From CAWDMN01 sp963803155 (GTDB taxonomy: Bacteria > Acidobacteriota > Terriglobia > Versatilivoradales > Versatilivoraceae): a stretch of 64,000 nt of DNA. A model generated the notes under the pieces. The model did not search any database, was not told the DNA's origin, and saw nothing but the letters and a program-made list of their open reading frames with translations. This document shows positions 15,922 to 24,787 of this stretch, in pieces. A program made the position numbers and the translations under genes. Every line of letters starts with the position of its first letter. Position 1 is the first letter of the stretch. The stretch spans positions 1 to 64,000 of the forward strand of contig CAWDMN010000082.1 of NCBI GenBank assembly GCA_963803155.1, given 5' to 3'.

Positions 15922-16740
15922 TCACTTGTTCCTATTCGCCTCGTACCACTCGTTCCATTGTGAATTGTTGAGGCCGAAATTCTGACCTGTTAGGGTGAAT
16001 AAAGCCTTCACAATCCCCCAGCAGGCCCAGTCCAAGCCCTCCTCGGAACGATGATTTCGCGGTTCGGCCAAAGCTTCGATCAGCGGCTTTACGGCTTTGA
16101 AATCGCCCAATTTGGCGAGAGCGAGGGCCGCTTCCTCTCGAGTGAAAAGCGAACCCTTTGCGAGCAGTTCGATGAGAGGAGTATATGCTTCACGGCTCCG
16201 CCCTTTTGCCAGAGTGCGAGCCGCCGCCAGCATCACCCGTTCATCATGATCCTCGAGACCCTGCTTGAGCAGGAGGTCGATTCGATCCGAAGCCGGGGCT
16301 TCAGGATGAACGACTGTCCCCAGGACCTCAAGAGCCGTTGCTTTGACGCGCCAACTCGAATCCACCACCAATGGCGCAAGGTCGTCCACGGCATCCGTGG
16401 CACCCAAAAGGGCTAAGGCCTGGACGGCACGCCAACGCACAAACTCATCCTGATCCTTGAGTGCCTTTTTGACCGAAGCCAGGGCTTGAGGATTGCCTGA
16501 GATGCCCAGCCCTTGAACAGCCCGTTCCCGCACCAGCGCATCCTGGTCTTCGGCTGCGTGGAGCAGAAAAGGGAGAGATTGCGAAGGAAAACCAATGGCT
16601 ACCCTTCGGATTGCGTCTAGCCGTGCTGCCGGTTCCGGAGAATCCAGCGCCTGCACCAATTCGGACGGCACTTGAGCAACCAGTGCCATGGAGAACGTCA
16701 TAAAAAGCATCAGGTTGGGGAAAATCCATTCTGATTTCAT
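15922..16740 (-). CDS. Exported HEAT-repeat protein
   Basis: 272 residues with a signal peptide-like start (LMLFMTFSMALVA). The rest is a run of about six HEAT/PBS-lyase-type helical repeats, for example AEDQDALVRERAVQGLG, LKDQDEFVRWRAVQAL and LEDHDERVMLAAARTLA. HEAT proteins are scaffolds for protein interactions; no enzymatic function is implied. The upstream leader is the CTCCCTAGAAAATC end of a dispersed repeat, whose minus strand supplies the AGGGAG. Confidence 0.75.
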   Translation of the reverse strand: MKSEWIFPNLMLFMTFSMALVAQVPSELVQALDSPEPAARLDAIRRVAIGFPSQSLPFLLHAAEDQDALVRERAVQGLGISGNPQALASVKKALKDQDEFVRWRAVQALALLGATDAVDDLAPLVVDSSWRVKATALEVLGTVVHPEAPASDRIDLLLKQGLEDHDERVMLAAARTLAKGRSREAYTPLIELLAKGSLFTREEAALALAKLGDFKAVKPLIEALAEPRNHRSEEGLDWACWGIVKALFTLTGQNFGLNNSQWNEWYEANRNK

Positions 16741-16752
16741 TTTCTTCAGGCA

Positions 16753-17010
16753 CTCCCTAGAAAATCAAAATTGGGCAAAGGTGGAGCGGACACTCTGTGC
16801 ACTCTGGCTGAGCAGGCTAGGCTGGCCAGGCGACGCGCGAAGGATCGCGCGTCCCACCTTGTTTTCATCATCTTGTTGTGACAGCCTCGCTGGCATGAGG
16901 AGCTCCTCAGAAAATAGCTGTAAGCTGTTGATAATACGTAAATGAAAATCTGGGATTTTCATTATCTTGTTGTGCCAGCCGCGCTGGCATGGGCGACTCC
17001 CTAGAAAATC
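16753..17010 (+). repeat. Dispersed repeat cluster, copies 2 and 3
   Basis: 16753-16896 is a full module: CTCCCTAGAAAATC, then a GGGCAAAGGTGGAGCGGACA block, a perfect hairpin GACGCGCGA-AGGA-TCGCGCGTC (16832-16853), then TTTTCATCATCTTGTTGTG and a CAGCCTCGCTGGCAT tail. 16956-16990 is a second copy of the tail module, ending in another CTCCCTAGAAAATC (16997-17010). On the minus strand the tail reads as a short start-codon context, MPARLxQQDxEN. This is one reason automated tools may call a false gene here. Confidence 0.8.
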
Positions 17011-17041
17011 CTGGCTCCGTAATAATGAAATCTAAGTCCTC

Positions 17042-17173
17042 TCATCCTGAGCTTGTCGAAGGATATGCGGACGGGCAAAACAAGGTTCACCGGATGATGC
17101 TAAGATATCTACTCCCTTCGCCGACTCGGCTTGCCACGAAAAACCCGTTCATCCTTCGATCAGCTCAGGACGA
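17042..17173. repeat. REP-like inverted repeat pair
   Basis: TCATCCTGAGCTTGTCGAAGG (from 17042) and CCTTCGATCAGCTCAGGACG (from about 17153) are near-perfect reverse complements separated by about 85 bp. This sequence type is a widespread dispersed palindrome in bacterial genomes that produces false LRTNG-type peptides. It separates the HEAT gene from the Asp-box gene. Confidence 0.6.
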
Positions 17174-17201
17174 ACGGTTCTTTATCAGTGTCAGCACCCC
17201 A

Positions 17202-17236
17202 TTTTCATTGTCTTGTTGTGACGGCCGTACCCTCAT
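17202..17236 (+). repeat. Dispersed repeat tail module, copy 4
   Basis: TTTTCATTGTCTTGTTGTG followed by ACGGCCGTACCCTCAT is a diverged copy of the tail module at 16862, 16956, 35668 and 35858. It ends two bases before the stop codon of the Asp-box gene. Confidence 0.65.
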
Positions 17237-17238
17237 GG

Positions 17239-19677
17239 TCAGCGCCAGTTCTCCGGCAAGTTCTCGATATCTTCGAAAGCACACGGCACGCCGGAAGCTG
17301 GACCGCGGAAAACGCTCCCCCCATAAGTTGTCAGGTAAATCAAATCGGGATTCCAGGGATTCAGGTTGGGGCGTTGACCCCACTTGAACCTGTAACCTTC
17401 AAGGCGTTTCCAGGTACCTCCGCGATCATCGCTACGGAAGGCGGCGTTTTGAAAAGTGTTGATGAAAATCGTCCGTGAATTCCGCGAGTCGATGGCTGCT
17501 GAATTCACCCGCACAGTCTCATTGAATACACTCTTCCAGGTTTTGCCGCCGTCCTCAGTGCGGTAAAGTCCCCCGTTTGCATCTTTGCCATCCACGGTTC
17601 GGGTCCAACAACTGAGGTACATGCGAAGGGGATCTGAGGGATCAATTTGAAGGTCATGGGGCGCGTTGACGCCAACCGGCAGCGGCAGGGATTGCCATGA
17701 GGCGGCCTTATTCTTGCTCCCATACAGCGCCCCATCGATGGTTTTGTGGCCGCTCCGGCCACGTGCCAGCACCAGGAAAAGCTCTCCAATGGAATTGCGA
17801 CGCATCTGCCAGGCAAACCGGTTGTCTCCCAGCCCCTGATTAGCGGCTCTCCATGATTGGCCGCCATCCATTGATTTGTAAACTCCTTGCTCGAACGCGC
17901 AGACAAAGAGAGTCCGCGCGTTCTGGGGGCTTTGGGGGTCCAACAGCACATGCGTGCAAATTGATTTTTCCGGCATCCCGGCGCTGCTTTTTTTCCAATG
18001 GAGTCCCCCATCCTCAGTGATGGCAATACCTCCCGAGGCCCATCCCAGCCCATTTCCGCCGAACATTTTGTCCCGTGGCAAATCATGGGCCATGGACCAG
18101 ACCGACCAAGCCCGGCCCTTGACCCGCGGATCGAACTCCAACCAATAACAGGTGTTGACCCAATCCTCAGGCACTCCCGTGATTGAGTGGCGCCAACTCT
18201 TGCCGTCATTGAAGGTATGAAATAAGCCGATATCCGTATAGCTGATAAAAAAATGGTCGCGATCGAAAGGATCAAAATGGACTCCATAGCAAGTGGTGAC
18301 ATCCAGTCCGCGGCTGGACACTGAACCGTCTGGCTGGTCGAAGCTGTAGACCTGCTCCCAGGAGCGGCCGCCATTCACGGTCCGATAGGCCCGGCCATTA
18401 TCCGTGGCAAAACAGATGTCAGGATTAGAGGGGGCTATACCTAAATCGATAGGACTGCCGCCCCAACCAGGATTGTAGCTGCGGTCCAGCCATGAGCCAG
18501 AATAATTATCGCCAAACACATGGTGGTTATCCGCCAGATAGACCGGGCTCCATCGGTTTCCGCCGTTCTCAGTTTTCAGGATGGCATAATTGGCAATCGG
18601 TTCCCTGGTCGATCTTGCCGGATCGAGGGAGCGAGCGAGATATGCCACATCCGGCCTCGTTTCGCAAACAGCCAGCGCGCTGAACTCCAACCTGGCTCCA
18701 TCTGAAATTTGGTCAAGCAAGCCCTGATTCATTTGAACCCAACTTACTCCCCAGTCATCACTCCGGTAGATGCCGCCGATCGCCTTATTTCCCTCGAGCT
18801 TTATCGGCGACATGAGGTAAATCAGGGGCCGGATACCCTTTCCGGCTTTGACCGCGCTGAGTTTCACGACAGGCAGAGGTACCTTGATCTTTTCTCCAGT
18901 GGACTCTTTTATGCGGAAACAATCCGTCTCGGTGAAAACCATGACTTCATCTTTGTGGCCGGCCATACTCCCAGGGAGAATCTGCAATACCCGAGTGCCA
19001 GGGACTTCAGCCAGAAGAGTCCAGCTTCCCCCGCGATCCGCAGACACTAGAATTTTCACCGAACGATTCCCGGTAACTGAATTCTCCATATAAGAAATGA
19101 GCGGCGCTACTCCCAAGTGCAGCTTCCGGCTGTCGAGCGGATCGATCCGGATCTTTTCGATCGTCCCATTCAGCATGCCATCGAGGGATTCGAAGGGCTG
19201 AGGCTGCCGGCTTTTCAGCGCTACACCAGGTGCGGTTTTGGCCGGGTCAGGATAGATGATATGCCAACGCTTGCCGCGGTCCGTGGAACGAAAAAGCAGA
19301 CTATGTCCGGCCCCCCGATCTTCGGAATGCAGATATCCCCGGGACGCGATATAGATCACATTAGCATCCACTGGATCGAACTGGAAATCGCTCGGCACGG
19401 TCCAGAGGTTGAATTCACGCCAATTCTTTCCTCCATCATTGGTCAGGTAAACTCCTGTCATATCGCAATGGGTGAGAACCATATTGGAATCGAAGGGGCT
19501 GATGGTGGGCAAGAAAACGCCGCCCCCACCGCCCGGGCCGATGACTTCCCATCCTGACGCTAACGGAAGCGATGGATCCTTCTTCCTGGATTCATCTCCA
19601 AGGAGGACTATGCCAAAGATAAACACCCAAAAGAGGACTTTGAATATTTTATGGGAGCGGCTTGTCATCTTGATCAT
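17239..19677 (-). CDS. Exported Asp-box (BNR/VPS10-type) β-propeller protein
   Basis: 812 residues with a signal peptide-like N-terminus (VLFWVFIFGIVLLG). At least ten Asp-box motifs (S/T-x-D-x-G-x-x-W) are spread over the protein, such as STDRGKRW, SADRGGSW, TVNGGRSW, SMDGGQSW, TEDGGKTW and SDDRGGTW. This is the layout of two-propeller sortilin-like or GH74-like proteins. No catalytic pair can be assigned, so it may be a glycosidase or a binding protein. Its leader is another CTCCCTAGAAAGTC sequence directly upstream of the start (19681-19694). The start could also be the ATG three codons in. Confidence 0.78.
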   Translation of the reverse strand: MIKMTSRSHKIFKVLFWVFIFGIVLLGDESRKKDPSLPLASGWEVIGPGGGGGVFLPTISPFDSNMVLTHCDMTGVYLTNDGGKNWREFNLWTVPSDFQFDPVDANVIYIASRGYLHSEDRGAGHSLLFRSTDRGKRWHIIYPDPAKTAPGVALKSRQPQPFESLDGMLNGTIEKIRIDPLDSRKLHLGVAPLISYMENSVTGNRSVKILVSADRGGSWTLLAEVPGTRVLQILPGSMAGHKDEVMVFTETDCFRIKESTGEKIKVPLPVVKLSAVKAGKGIRPLIYLMSPIKLEGNKAIGGIYRSDDWGVSWVQMNQGLLDQISDGARLEFSALAVCETRPDVAYLARSLDPARSTREPIANYAILKTENGGNRWSPVYLADNHHVFGDNYSGSWLDRSYNPGWGGSPIDLGIAPSNPDICFATDNGRAYRTVNGGRSWEQVYSFDQPDGSVSSRGLDVTTCYGVHFDPFDRDHFFISYTDIGLFHTFNDGKSWRHSITGVPEDWVNTCYWLEFDPRVKGRAWSVWSMAHDLPRDKMFGGNGLGWASGGIAITEDGGLHWKKSSAGMPEKSICTHVLLDPQSPQNARTLFVCAFEQGVYKSMDGGQSWRAANQGLGDNRFAWQMRRNSIGELFLVLARGRSGHKTIDGALYGSKNKAASWQSLPLPVGVNAPHDLQIDPSDPLRMYLSCWTRTVDGKDANGGLYRTEDGGKTWKSVFNETVRVNSAAIDSRNSRTIFINTFQNAAFRSDDRGGTWKRLEGYRFKWGQRPNLNPWNPDLIYLTTYGGSVFRGPASGVPCAFEDIENLPENWR

Positions 19678-19680
19678 ATT

Positions 19681-19694
19681 CTCCCTAGAAAGTC
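19681..19694 (-). promoter_or_regulatory. Repeat-type leader with AGGGAG ribosome binding site
   Basis: On the minus strand GACTTTCTAGGGAG ends three bases before the ATG at 19677. The same sequence, with at most two changes, precedes the HEAT gene (16753-16766) and the GH38-like gene (48820-48832) and ends copies of the dispersed repeat. Confidence 0.6.
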
Positions 19695-19763
19695 CCAGTG
19701 CCCGAAGGCCTCAAAGGTTTTAAAAACCTGTGAGGTCTTGGGATTGCTGGAGTGTGCGGCTGT

Positions 19764-21323
19764 TTAGTAAATTTCCCCCCAGACCAATTTGCCCTTATCC
19801 TTCAATTGTATTGTGAGTGATTTGTCCGGGTTGAGCGCTTGCGCGCAGGCCCACTCGACTGGCCGGGCAACACCATTGGTTTCCAGCTCCGCGCGGATTT
19901 TTATTTTTTGGTCGAACAGTTCACGGGGCAGGATGAATCCAGCTTGACGAAGTTTGCCTGCGTAGGGCTGGCCCGCATCCAGGCAGCCGGAAAGCTTGAA
20001 AGATCCTTCAAGGTCTTCCACGGCTACTCGCAACACTCCCGGCACGCCTGCAACTCCATCGTTCGCGAAAGCCACAATCAGCTCCGGGCAGCCATAACGT
20101 TCGCGTTGCCAGATCCAGGAGGGGCGCACCCTATAACCCATGCGCTGTTGAAGCGTGGCCAAGACTTTAGGATAAAGCTGAAAATAGCGGGCTAGATTAT
20201 CGGCCTCAGTCCAGAGGGCCCAGTAGTTGGCCCCCAGATCCAGCGCGTGGAGCATGGATTTATCCTTGGCGGTGACTCCCGAGGCGTCCAATGGAATTTT
20301 TTCCACATCGTGGTCCCGTCGCCAGCCTTGCTCCATGATTACGGCCAGCCAGGGTGGACGGTTGGCGAGTTCTTCGATCTGGATTGGTTCATCATGGATG
20401 ATGCTGTCCGAGCGCAGCCAGCAGCCTGCCCGCACGGCCATGTCTTGCACTTCCCGGTTTCCCACCCGGCTGTCGTCTGGTTGAGTATTGACCGCCAGGG
20501 GCACTTTCTTCCAAGCCTCGAGTTGCAGCCGGGTGATCTCGGCGAATGTCTTTTCGGCCGTGGGGTAATCGGGAAAGGGGCTGGGCAATCCGCCCGTATG
20601 GCCTTCCCCCCAGTAGCCGTACATCATCAAGTCCATGAACTCCACCAGGGGATCATTATCGAAACGATCAGCCAGGAGTTCATTCAGCTCATGAAAGGCT
20701 TTCAGGAATTCCGGGTGGTGATATTGCGGCTCGACCATGTCTATATCGCGGGTGGGGTGCCGCCCGATTTTGATCAGCGGAATTTTCTCTTTCAAAAAAT
20801 CCGGAAGCGAGACTTGCTTGGGCTGAAAATTGGGACTAGATAGCTGAATCCGGAAGCCCACCCTGAGCCCATAGGTTTTTGCGGCATCCAAAGTGAGCTG
20901 CCAGATTGGGCTGAAATCAAGCCGTCCAGCTCCCTTCTGTACATCACGCCAGTCGCAACGGATATAGAGTTGATCCACGAATGGCAAGCGGGCCAGCTTT
21001 TCCACATGCTGCTCCAGGGTTTCCTTCCCCTGTCTTGCCGCTATCGATGGGCCGCCTTCTTCCCAGGTATAGCCTACTAAACCCAAACCGAAATTCTTGA
21101 TGCGCTTCTCCGATGGGGAGGTGCTGCCGATGGTGGCCCAGGCATCACTCTGGTCAATGCCAAACGGGCCTTGATTCAGCCGGTCTTTAACTCGTGGACC
21201 CGGACCGAAATCATATCCGGCCCAAAGATGGTCGGGCACATCCGCCTTGGTTTTGCCAGCCATAAATCCACCCAACAGCGTAGATGCCGTTCCTGCCATG
21301 ATAAAATTTCTTCTATTAAACAT
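19764..21323 (-). CDS. Tat-exported TIM-barrel protein, putative glycoside hydrolase
   Basis: About 519 residues. The ATG at 21323 has AAGGG seven bases upstream and yields a twin-arginine leader, FNRRNFIMAGTASTLLGG. The body looks like a (β/α)8 barrel: FGLGLVGYTWEEGGPS, LYIRCDWRDVQKGAG, VGFRIQL and ALDLGANYWALWTEADN recall DUF4832/β-galactosidase-like folds, with a C-terminal β-domain from about 430. Candidate carboxylates exist, such as MDLMMYGYWGEGH, but I cannot assign a family firmly. It lies between the Asp-box gene and the GH42-like gene in the same orientation. Confidence 0.62.
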   Translation of the reverse strand: MFNRRNFIMAGTASTLLGGFMAGKTKADVPDHLWAGYDFGPGPRVKDRLNQGPFGIDQSDAWATIGSTSPSEKRIKNFGLGLVGYTWEEGGPSIAARQGKETLEQHVEKLARLPFVDQLYIRCDWRDVQKGAGRLDFSPIWQLTLDAAKTYGLRVGFRIQLSSPNFQPKQVSLPDFLKEKIPLIKIGRHPTRDIDMVEPQYHHPEFLKAFHELNELLADRFDNDPLVEFMDLMMYGYWGEGHTGGLPSPFPDYPTAEKTFAEITRLQLEAWKKVPLAVNTQPDDSRVGNREVQDMAVRAGCWLRSDSIIHDEPIQIEELANRPPWLAVIMEQGWRRDHDVEKIPLDASGVTAKDKSMLHALDLGANYWALWTEADNLARYFQLYPKVLATLQQRMGYRVRPSWIWQRERYGCPELIVAFANDGVAGVPGVLRVAVEDLEGSFKLSGCLDAGQPYAGKLRQAGFILPRELFDQKIKIRAELETNGVARPVEWACAQALNPDKSLTIQLKDKGKLVWGEIY

Positions 21324-21487
21324 TAACATCCCTTAAATAGAGTCCATCTACGAGATGAGAAAGCCGTTTTTGCAGGATGGAATGGCGCGTCAGCACGCAA
21401 CGTATCAAAAGGGCCAACCTCTTGCCAGGCTGATGGGATGCGCTCTGCGAGCTAATCCATCCTACGAGTAGTTCATTCAGCGAGCGC

Positions 21488-24400
21488 CTAATTGAATTTG
21501 TAGATGCAGGTTTCCCCTGCCGGGATGGTCACATTACCATCGGTCAGGTTGACCTGTGTCCTTAATTCATATAGCTTCGGCTTTATGCGGCCATCGGCCT
21601 CAATCCTCAATTTCGCTGCTTTCCGATTGAAATTGACGATGTAAAGGAACTTCCCTTCATCCCGTGATGCATAGCGAGCTTCCACGTCTCCGGGCCAGCC
21701 TCCGTCATCCCCTCGGACCCGAATGGGTCGGTCGACTCCGGAAGCATCGAAAATCCGGTCCAACAATATCCTCAAGCTTTCCTGGGGAAAACTGGTTGTC
21801 GCATAGTAAATGACGCCACGCCCCTTGGGAAGTGAGACCAATGCTGGCTGTCCATCCGGAAAGGCGGCAAGTTTAGTATGAGGACCCGCAATGGAGATTT
21901 TTTGCCTTGTGCCCTGGGCCTGCAATTTGAGCGCGCCCTTGGCAAAGATGCCCACTGGCTGAGGAGATAGTTCAATAGCTTGCGTTGAACGGTAGACCAC
22001 CCGTTCATGAAAACTTTGGTCATAGGCCTGTTCCAACTCGCCGACTCGATCGACCGCTGGCTGTTCAATCTCGCGAACCTGGATTCCCCATTGGTTCAAA
22101 TAGCTGGCTGCACGATTATATTCGTCACTGAGGAGCGAAGAGGGAAGCAGGATCAATGAGCCTCCCTGTTCGACAAAACGATTCATCGACTCCACGACTT
22201 CAGCTCGCATGTGGGAAGCTGCTGGCACCACCAGGATCTTGAATGCCGCCAGTTTTCCATCCAGAATCTGTTTTTCGGAAACGAAAGTTATGCGAGTGTC
22301 CAGAAAGCGGCTAGCTTCATAGCAATTTTCCAATTCACGCAAATAGGGAGTCGTATGCCAAGTCAACATTTCCGGAGGAAGCTGCAACATGGAAGTCTTC
22401 GAATAAAGAAGCGCCACTTGGGCCTGAGCAGCGGGGAAAGCCGCGATCTCCTGGGACAGCCTCCGCCCGTCCAACACCGCGCGGAACAGGGCCGACACAT
22501 CGGAAAGCGGGAATCGCCAGCCGTGGGCGGGAGAATCGTTAATCAGATGTGGATACTCATTGGGAGGCTGATCCGGCCAATGCCAGAGTTGCATGACGGA
22601 CTTTCCGTGCAACATATGGGGCAACAGGTAGCGGACCTCCCCCAAGCTCATTTCAGGATCGCAAAGCGGTTTGGCTTTCTCGGAGAGTGCCAATTGGAGA
22701 TCCATGCCCATGGTTGAGCCACTACCTTCGTGAATGATGACGTCGTCCACCCGGTTGATAATCTGCTCTTCATCGATCCCGGAGGTGCCATTACCTCCAT
22801 AAAGCATGCTGAAACTGCCGCCCGCCGCTAACGGCGTCACCTGGTCATAACGGCGAATCACACTCTTCACCCAAACCAGGTAATCGCTGAACCGGTCTTG
22901 ATTAAAACAAGCCCAATCGTACCATTGAGCGCGATTCGTTCCGGGCAAGGGACGCGCATTCTTCGTGGGTGGCGCCACGATATTTTCGAAGCTTTTATAA
23001 TTGGCCCCCCAGGCATAATTTAAATGCTCCAAGTTCTGATGCTTTTTCTCGAGCCAGGCGCGGAACATCTGTTGGGAACGCTCACAATAGCAAATATATT
23101 GAAGCTCGTAGGCCATGATGTTGTAAAGCAGATTGGGATTCTTCAGCCACTGCTGGGCTTCCCGCTCGATATAGCGTTCCACAGCCGCCCGAATTTGCGG
23201 ACTCTCCAAACAAATAACCGTGTTTTCCTTTTTCCCTCCCATCGAGTCCAAATCGCGGATTAGATGTCCGCACCAACCATCCCAACCTACGCGATGAGAG
23301 TCTGGATATTTTTGGAATACTTCATAAACAGGAGAGGTATCCACCGTCCAGCGCGACCCGCCTCCAACGGAATAACTTTCGATATGCTGCTCCGGAGTCG
23401 CGAAAAACCTCTGGAGCGCGAGACTCGGGCCGTGCAGGGAGATGATGAACAGCGGTCGCCGCTGGGCATCTTGAAAGAAGCCATCTTCCATCGACAGGCC
23501 ATGCAGCTGTGGATAAGGAGGAACGAGAGGGCCCGCCGTCTGTGTGTCGTCCCGCTCCGGCAAGCGGACTTCGCCCGTCAACAAGCGCTCCAGACGGTCG
23601 CGCTCCCTTCGGCACGATTGGACCACGTAACGAAACATGACCTCTTTTTCCCGGTCGTTGTTAAACCAAGCCAGCAAAGGCCGAAAATAAATCCCCAGCT
23701 CCGCCGTTACCAGCTCTGCCTGGGAATAGATGGTGTCCAGCCCCATAATTTCAGAACTCGCGATGGCCGCTTTTAACGATTGATATTCCTTTTCCGCTTC
23801 TCCCCGAAGAAGCCGGACAGAATCGCTTTCCGGTATTTTATCCCGTGGTCCAACCTGGAGGATGCTGACCCAGCGGCCTTTTAGCCGGGTGAGAGTGTCT
23901 TCAGGGGACATTTTGGAGACTGACGCGGATCCTTCATTACCCGCGACAAGGCGGAAGTTGTCAAAGTGCAATGTCAATGGCAAAGAATTTGGGTTGGCAG
24001 AAATCGTGAACCGCCGAATCCGGTCCAAGGCCAAGGGACGGAGCTCAGAGCTGGCATTAAGGTTCGTAAGAACGACCTCAACATGAGTCCGCCCAGATCC
24101 AAGGAATAGCTTTTCTTCTCCCCAATAGTGGTCGAACCGGTCACTGTCCGCTCTGCTTTCACCCACGGCATCAAACAGACTGAAGGTCAGAATACGAGGC
24201 TCGGACTCTGAATTGAAAACGTCGAACAACAGCCGGTCATGCCCACTCCAGTCACCGCTTTTGACTTGCAGCGAAACAGACGGCGAAGCCGAGATAAATT
24301 TCACTTCCAGACTGCTCTTCCCATGGGCTGGATGGGCCTGCGAGAGTTGAATTGGACCCTGCCAGCAATTCCTGTCCAGCCCGGTTTCAAAATCGTCGAT

Positions 24401-24529
24401 GATGCCAACCTTAGGCGATTCTATGGATAAAGTTGGCATCCCCGAAAAGATCAAGAAAGCCCCTATTAAAGATACAATCGTCATAAAGGATTTGTCGTTC
24501 CGTTGGATTGCCAGATGGGCCATAATCAT
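21488..24529 (-). CDS. Exported GH42-like β-galactosidase-family protein
   Basis: 1013 residues with an N-terminal membrane or signal segment (IVSLIGAFLIFSG), a β-sandwich carbohydrate-binding-like domain (about 40-200), a GH42-like TIM barrel (about 330-700) and a glutamine-amidotransferase-like trimerisation domain (ILVVPAASHMRAEVVESM and onward). In the barrel Glu475 in NIMAYELQY is placed like the acid/base of clan GH-A; the Asp-Asn-Glu of classical GH42 is replaced here. CDPEMSLGEVRY may hold the nucleophile. Substrate is unknown; β-galactosides or related glycans are plausible. GAGG lies close before the ATG. Confidence 0.72.
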   Translation of the reverse strand: MIMAHLAIQRNDKSFMTIVSLIGAFLIFSGMPTLSIESPKVGIIDDFETGLDRNCWQGPIQLSQAHPAHGKSSLEVKFISASPSVSLQVKSGDWSGHDRLLFDVFNSESEPRILTFSLFDAVGESRADSDRFDHYWGEEKLFLGSGRTHVEVVLTNLNASSELRPLALDRIRRFTISANPNSLPLTLHFDNFRLVAGNEGSASVSKMSPEDTLTRLKGRWVSILQVGPRDKIPESDSVRLLRGEAEKEYQSLKAAIASSEIMGLDTIYSQAELVTAELGIYFRPLLAWFNNDREKEVMFRYVVQSCRRERDRLERLLTGEVRLPERDDTQTAGPLVPPYPQLHGLSMEDGFFQDAQRRPLFIISLHGPSLALQRFFATPEQHIESYSVGGGSRWTVDTSPVYEVFQKYPDSHRVGWDGWCGHLIRDLDSMGGKKENTVICLESPQIRAAVERYIEREAQQWLKNPNLLYNIMAYELQYICYCERSQQMFRAWLEKKHQNLEHLNYAWGANYKSFENIVAPPTKNARPLPGTNRAQWYDWACFNQDRFSDYLVWVKSVIRRYDQVTPLAAGGSFSMLYGGNGTSGIDEEQIINRVDDVIIHEGSGSTMGMDLQLALSEKAKPLCDPEMSLGEVRYLLPHMLHGKSVMQLWHWPDQPPNEYPHLINDSPAHGWRFPLSDVSALFRAVLDGRRLSQEIAAFPAAQAQVALLYSKTSMLQLPPEMLTWHTTPYLRELENCYEASRFLDTRITFVSEKQILDGKLAAFKILVVPAASHMRAEVVESMNRFVEQGGSLILLPSSLLSDEYNRAASYLNQWGIQVREIEQPAVDRVGELEQAYDQSFHERVVYRSTQAIELSPQPVGIFAKGALKLQAQGTRQKISIAGPHTKLAAFPDGQPALVSLPKGRGVIYYATTSFPQESLRILLDRIFDASGVDRPIRVRGDDGGWPGDVEARYASRDEGKFLYIVNFNRKAAKLRIEADGRIKPKLYELRTQVNLTDGNVTIPAGETCIYKFN

Positions 24530-24547
24530 TATCCTCAGATGAGCTTT

Positions 24548-24784
24548 TTAATAGGCGTCTGCTAAGGAAGCCGCCCAGAATATCTGTTTGGGGTGAGTTT
24601 CATGGAACCGCTCCGCGACAGCTCTGTTGCGCCTGAGTTTTATCCACTCTGTCCCGAAATCAGGAAAACCCCATTGGTCTTCCCGCTTATGCTGATTATT
24701 TGCCGTAAACATTGAAGGAGCTGAGAGAGTGGCTTGGCGGCTGATCAAACACACAAACAGACACAGTCTGTAAAAACATCGCAC
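24548..24784 (-). CDS. Small hypothetical ORF, possibly a remnant
   Basis: A 78-codon frame with a GTG start lying three bases after the stop of the DUF4091 gene and ending 18 bp before the GH42-like gene. The first 22 residues look like a signal peptide (FYRLCLFVCLISRQATLSA); the rest, including WGFPDFGTEWIKLRRNRAV, matches nothing I know. GAGGAG overlaps the GTG, so translation from it is doubtful. It may be the degraded start of a secreted enzyme or a chance frame. Confidence 0.3.
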   Translation of the reverse strand: MRCFYRLCLFVCLISRQATLSAPSMFTANNQHKREDQWGFPDFGTEWIKLRRNRAVAERFHETHPKQIFWAASLADAY

Positions 24785-24787
24785 TCC

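Noticed and set aside
16765..16962. Minus-strand frame containing MPARLSQQDDEN
   Set aside because: It is made of dispersed-repeat sequence; the same peptide-like string recurs in the other repeat copies.
17505..18374. 289-codon frame overlapping the Asp-box gene
   Set aside because: It is a frame-shifted reading of the Asp-box gene on the same strand.
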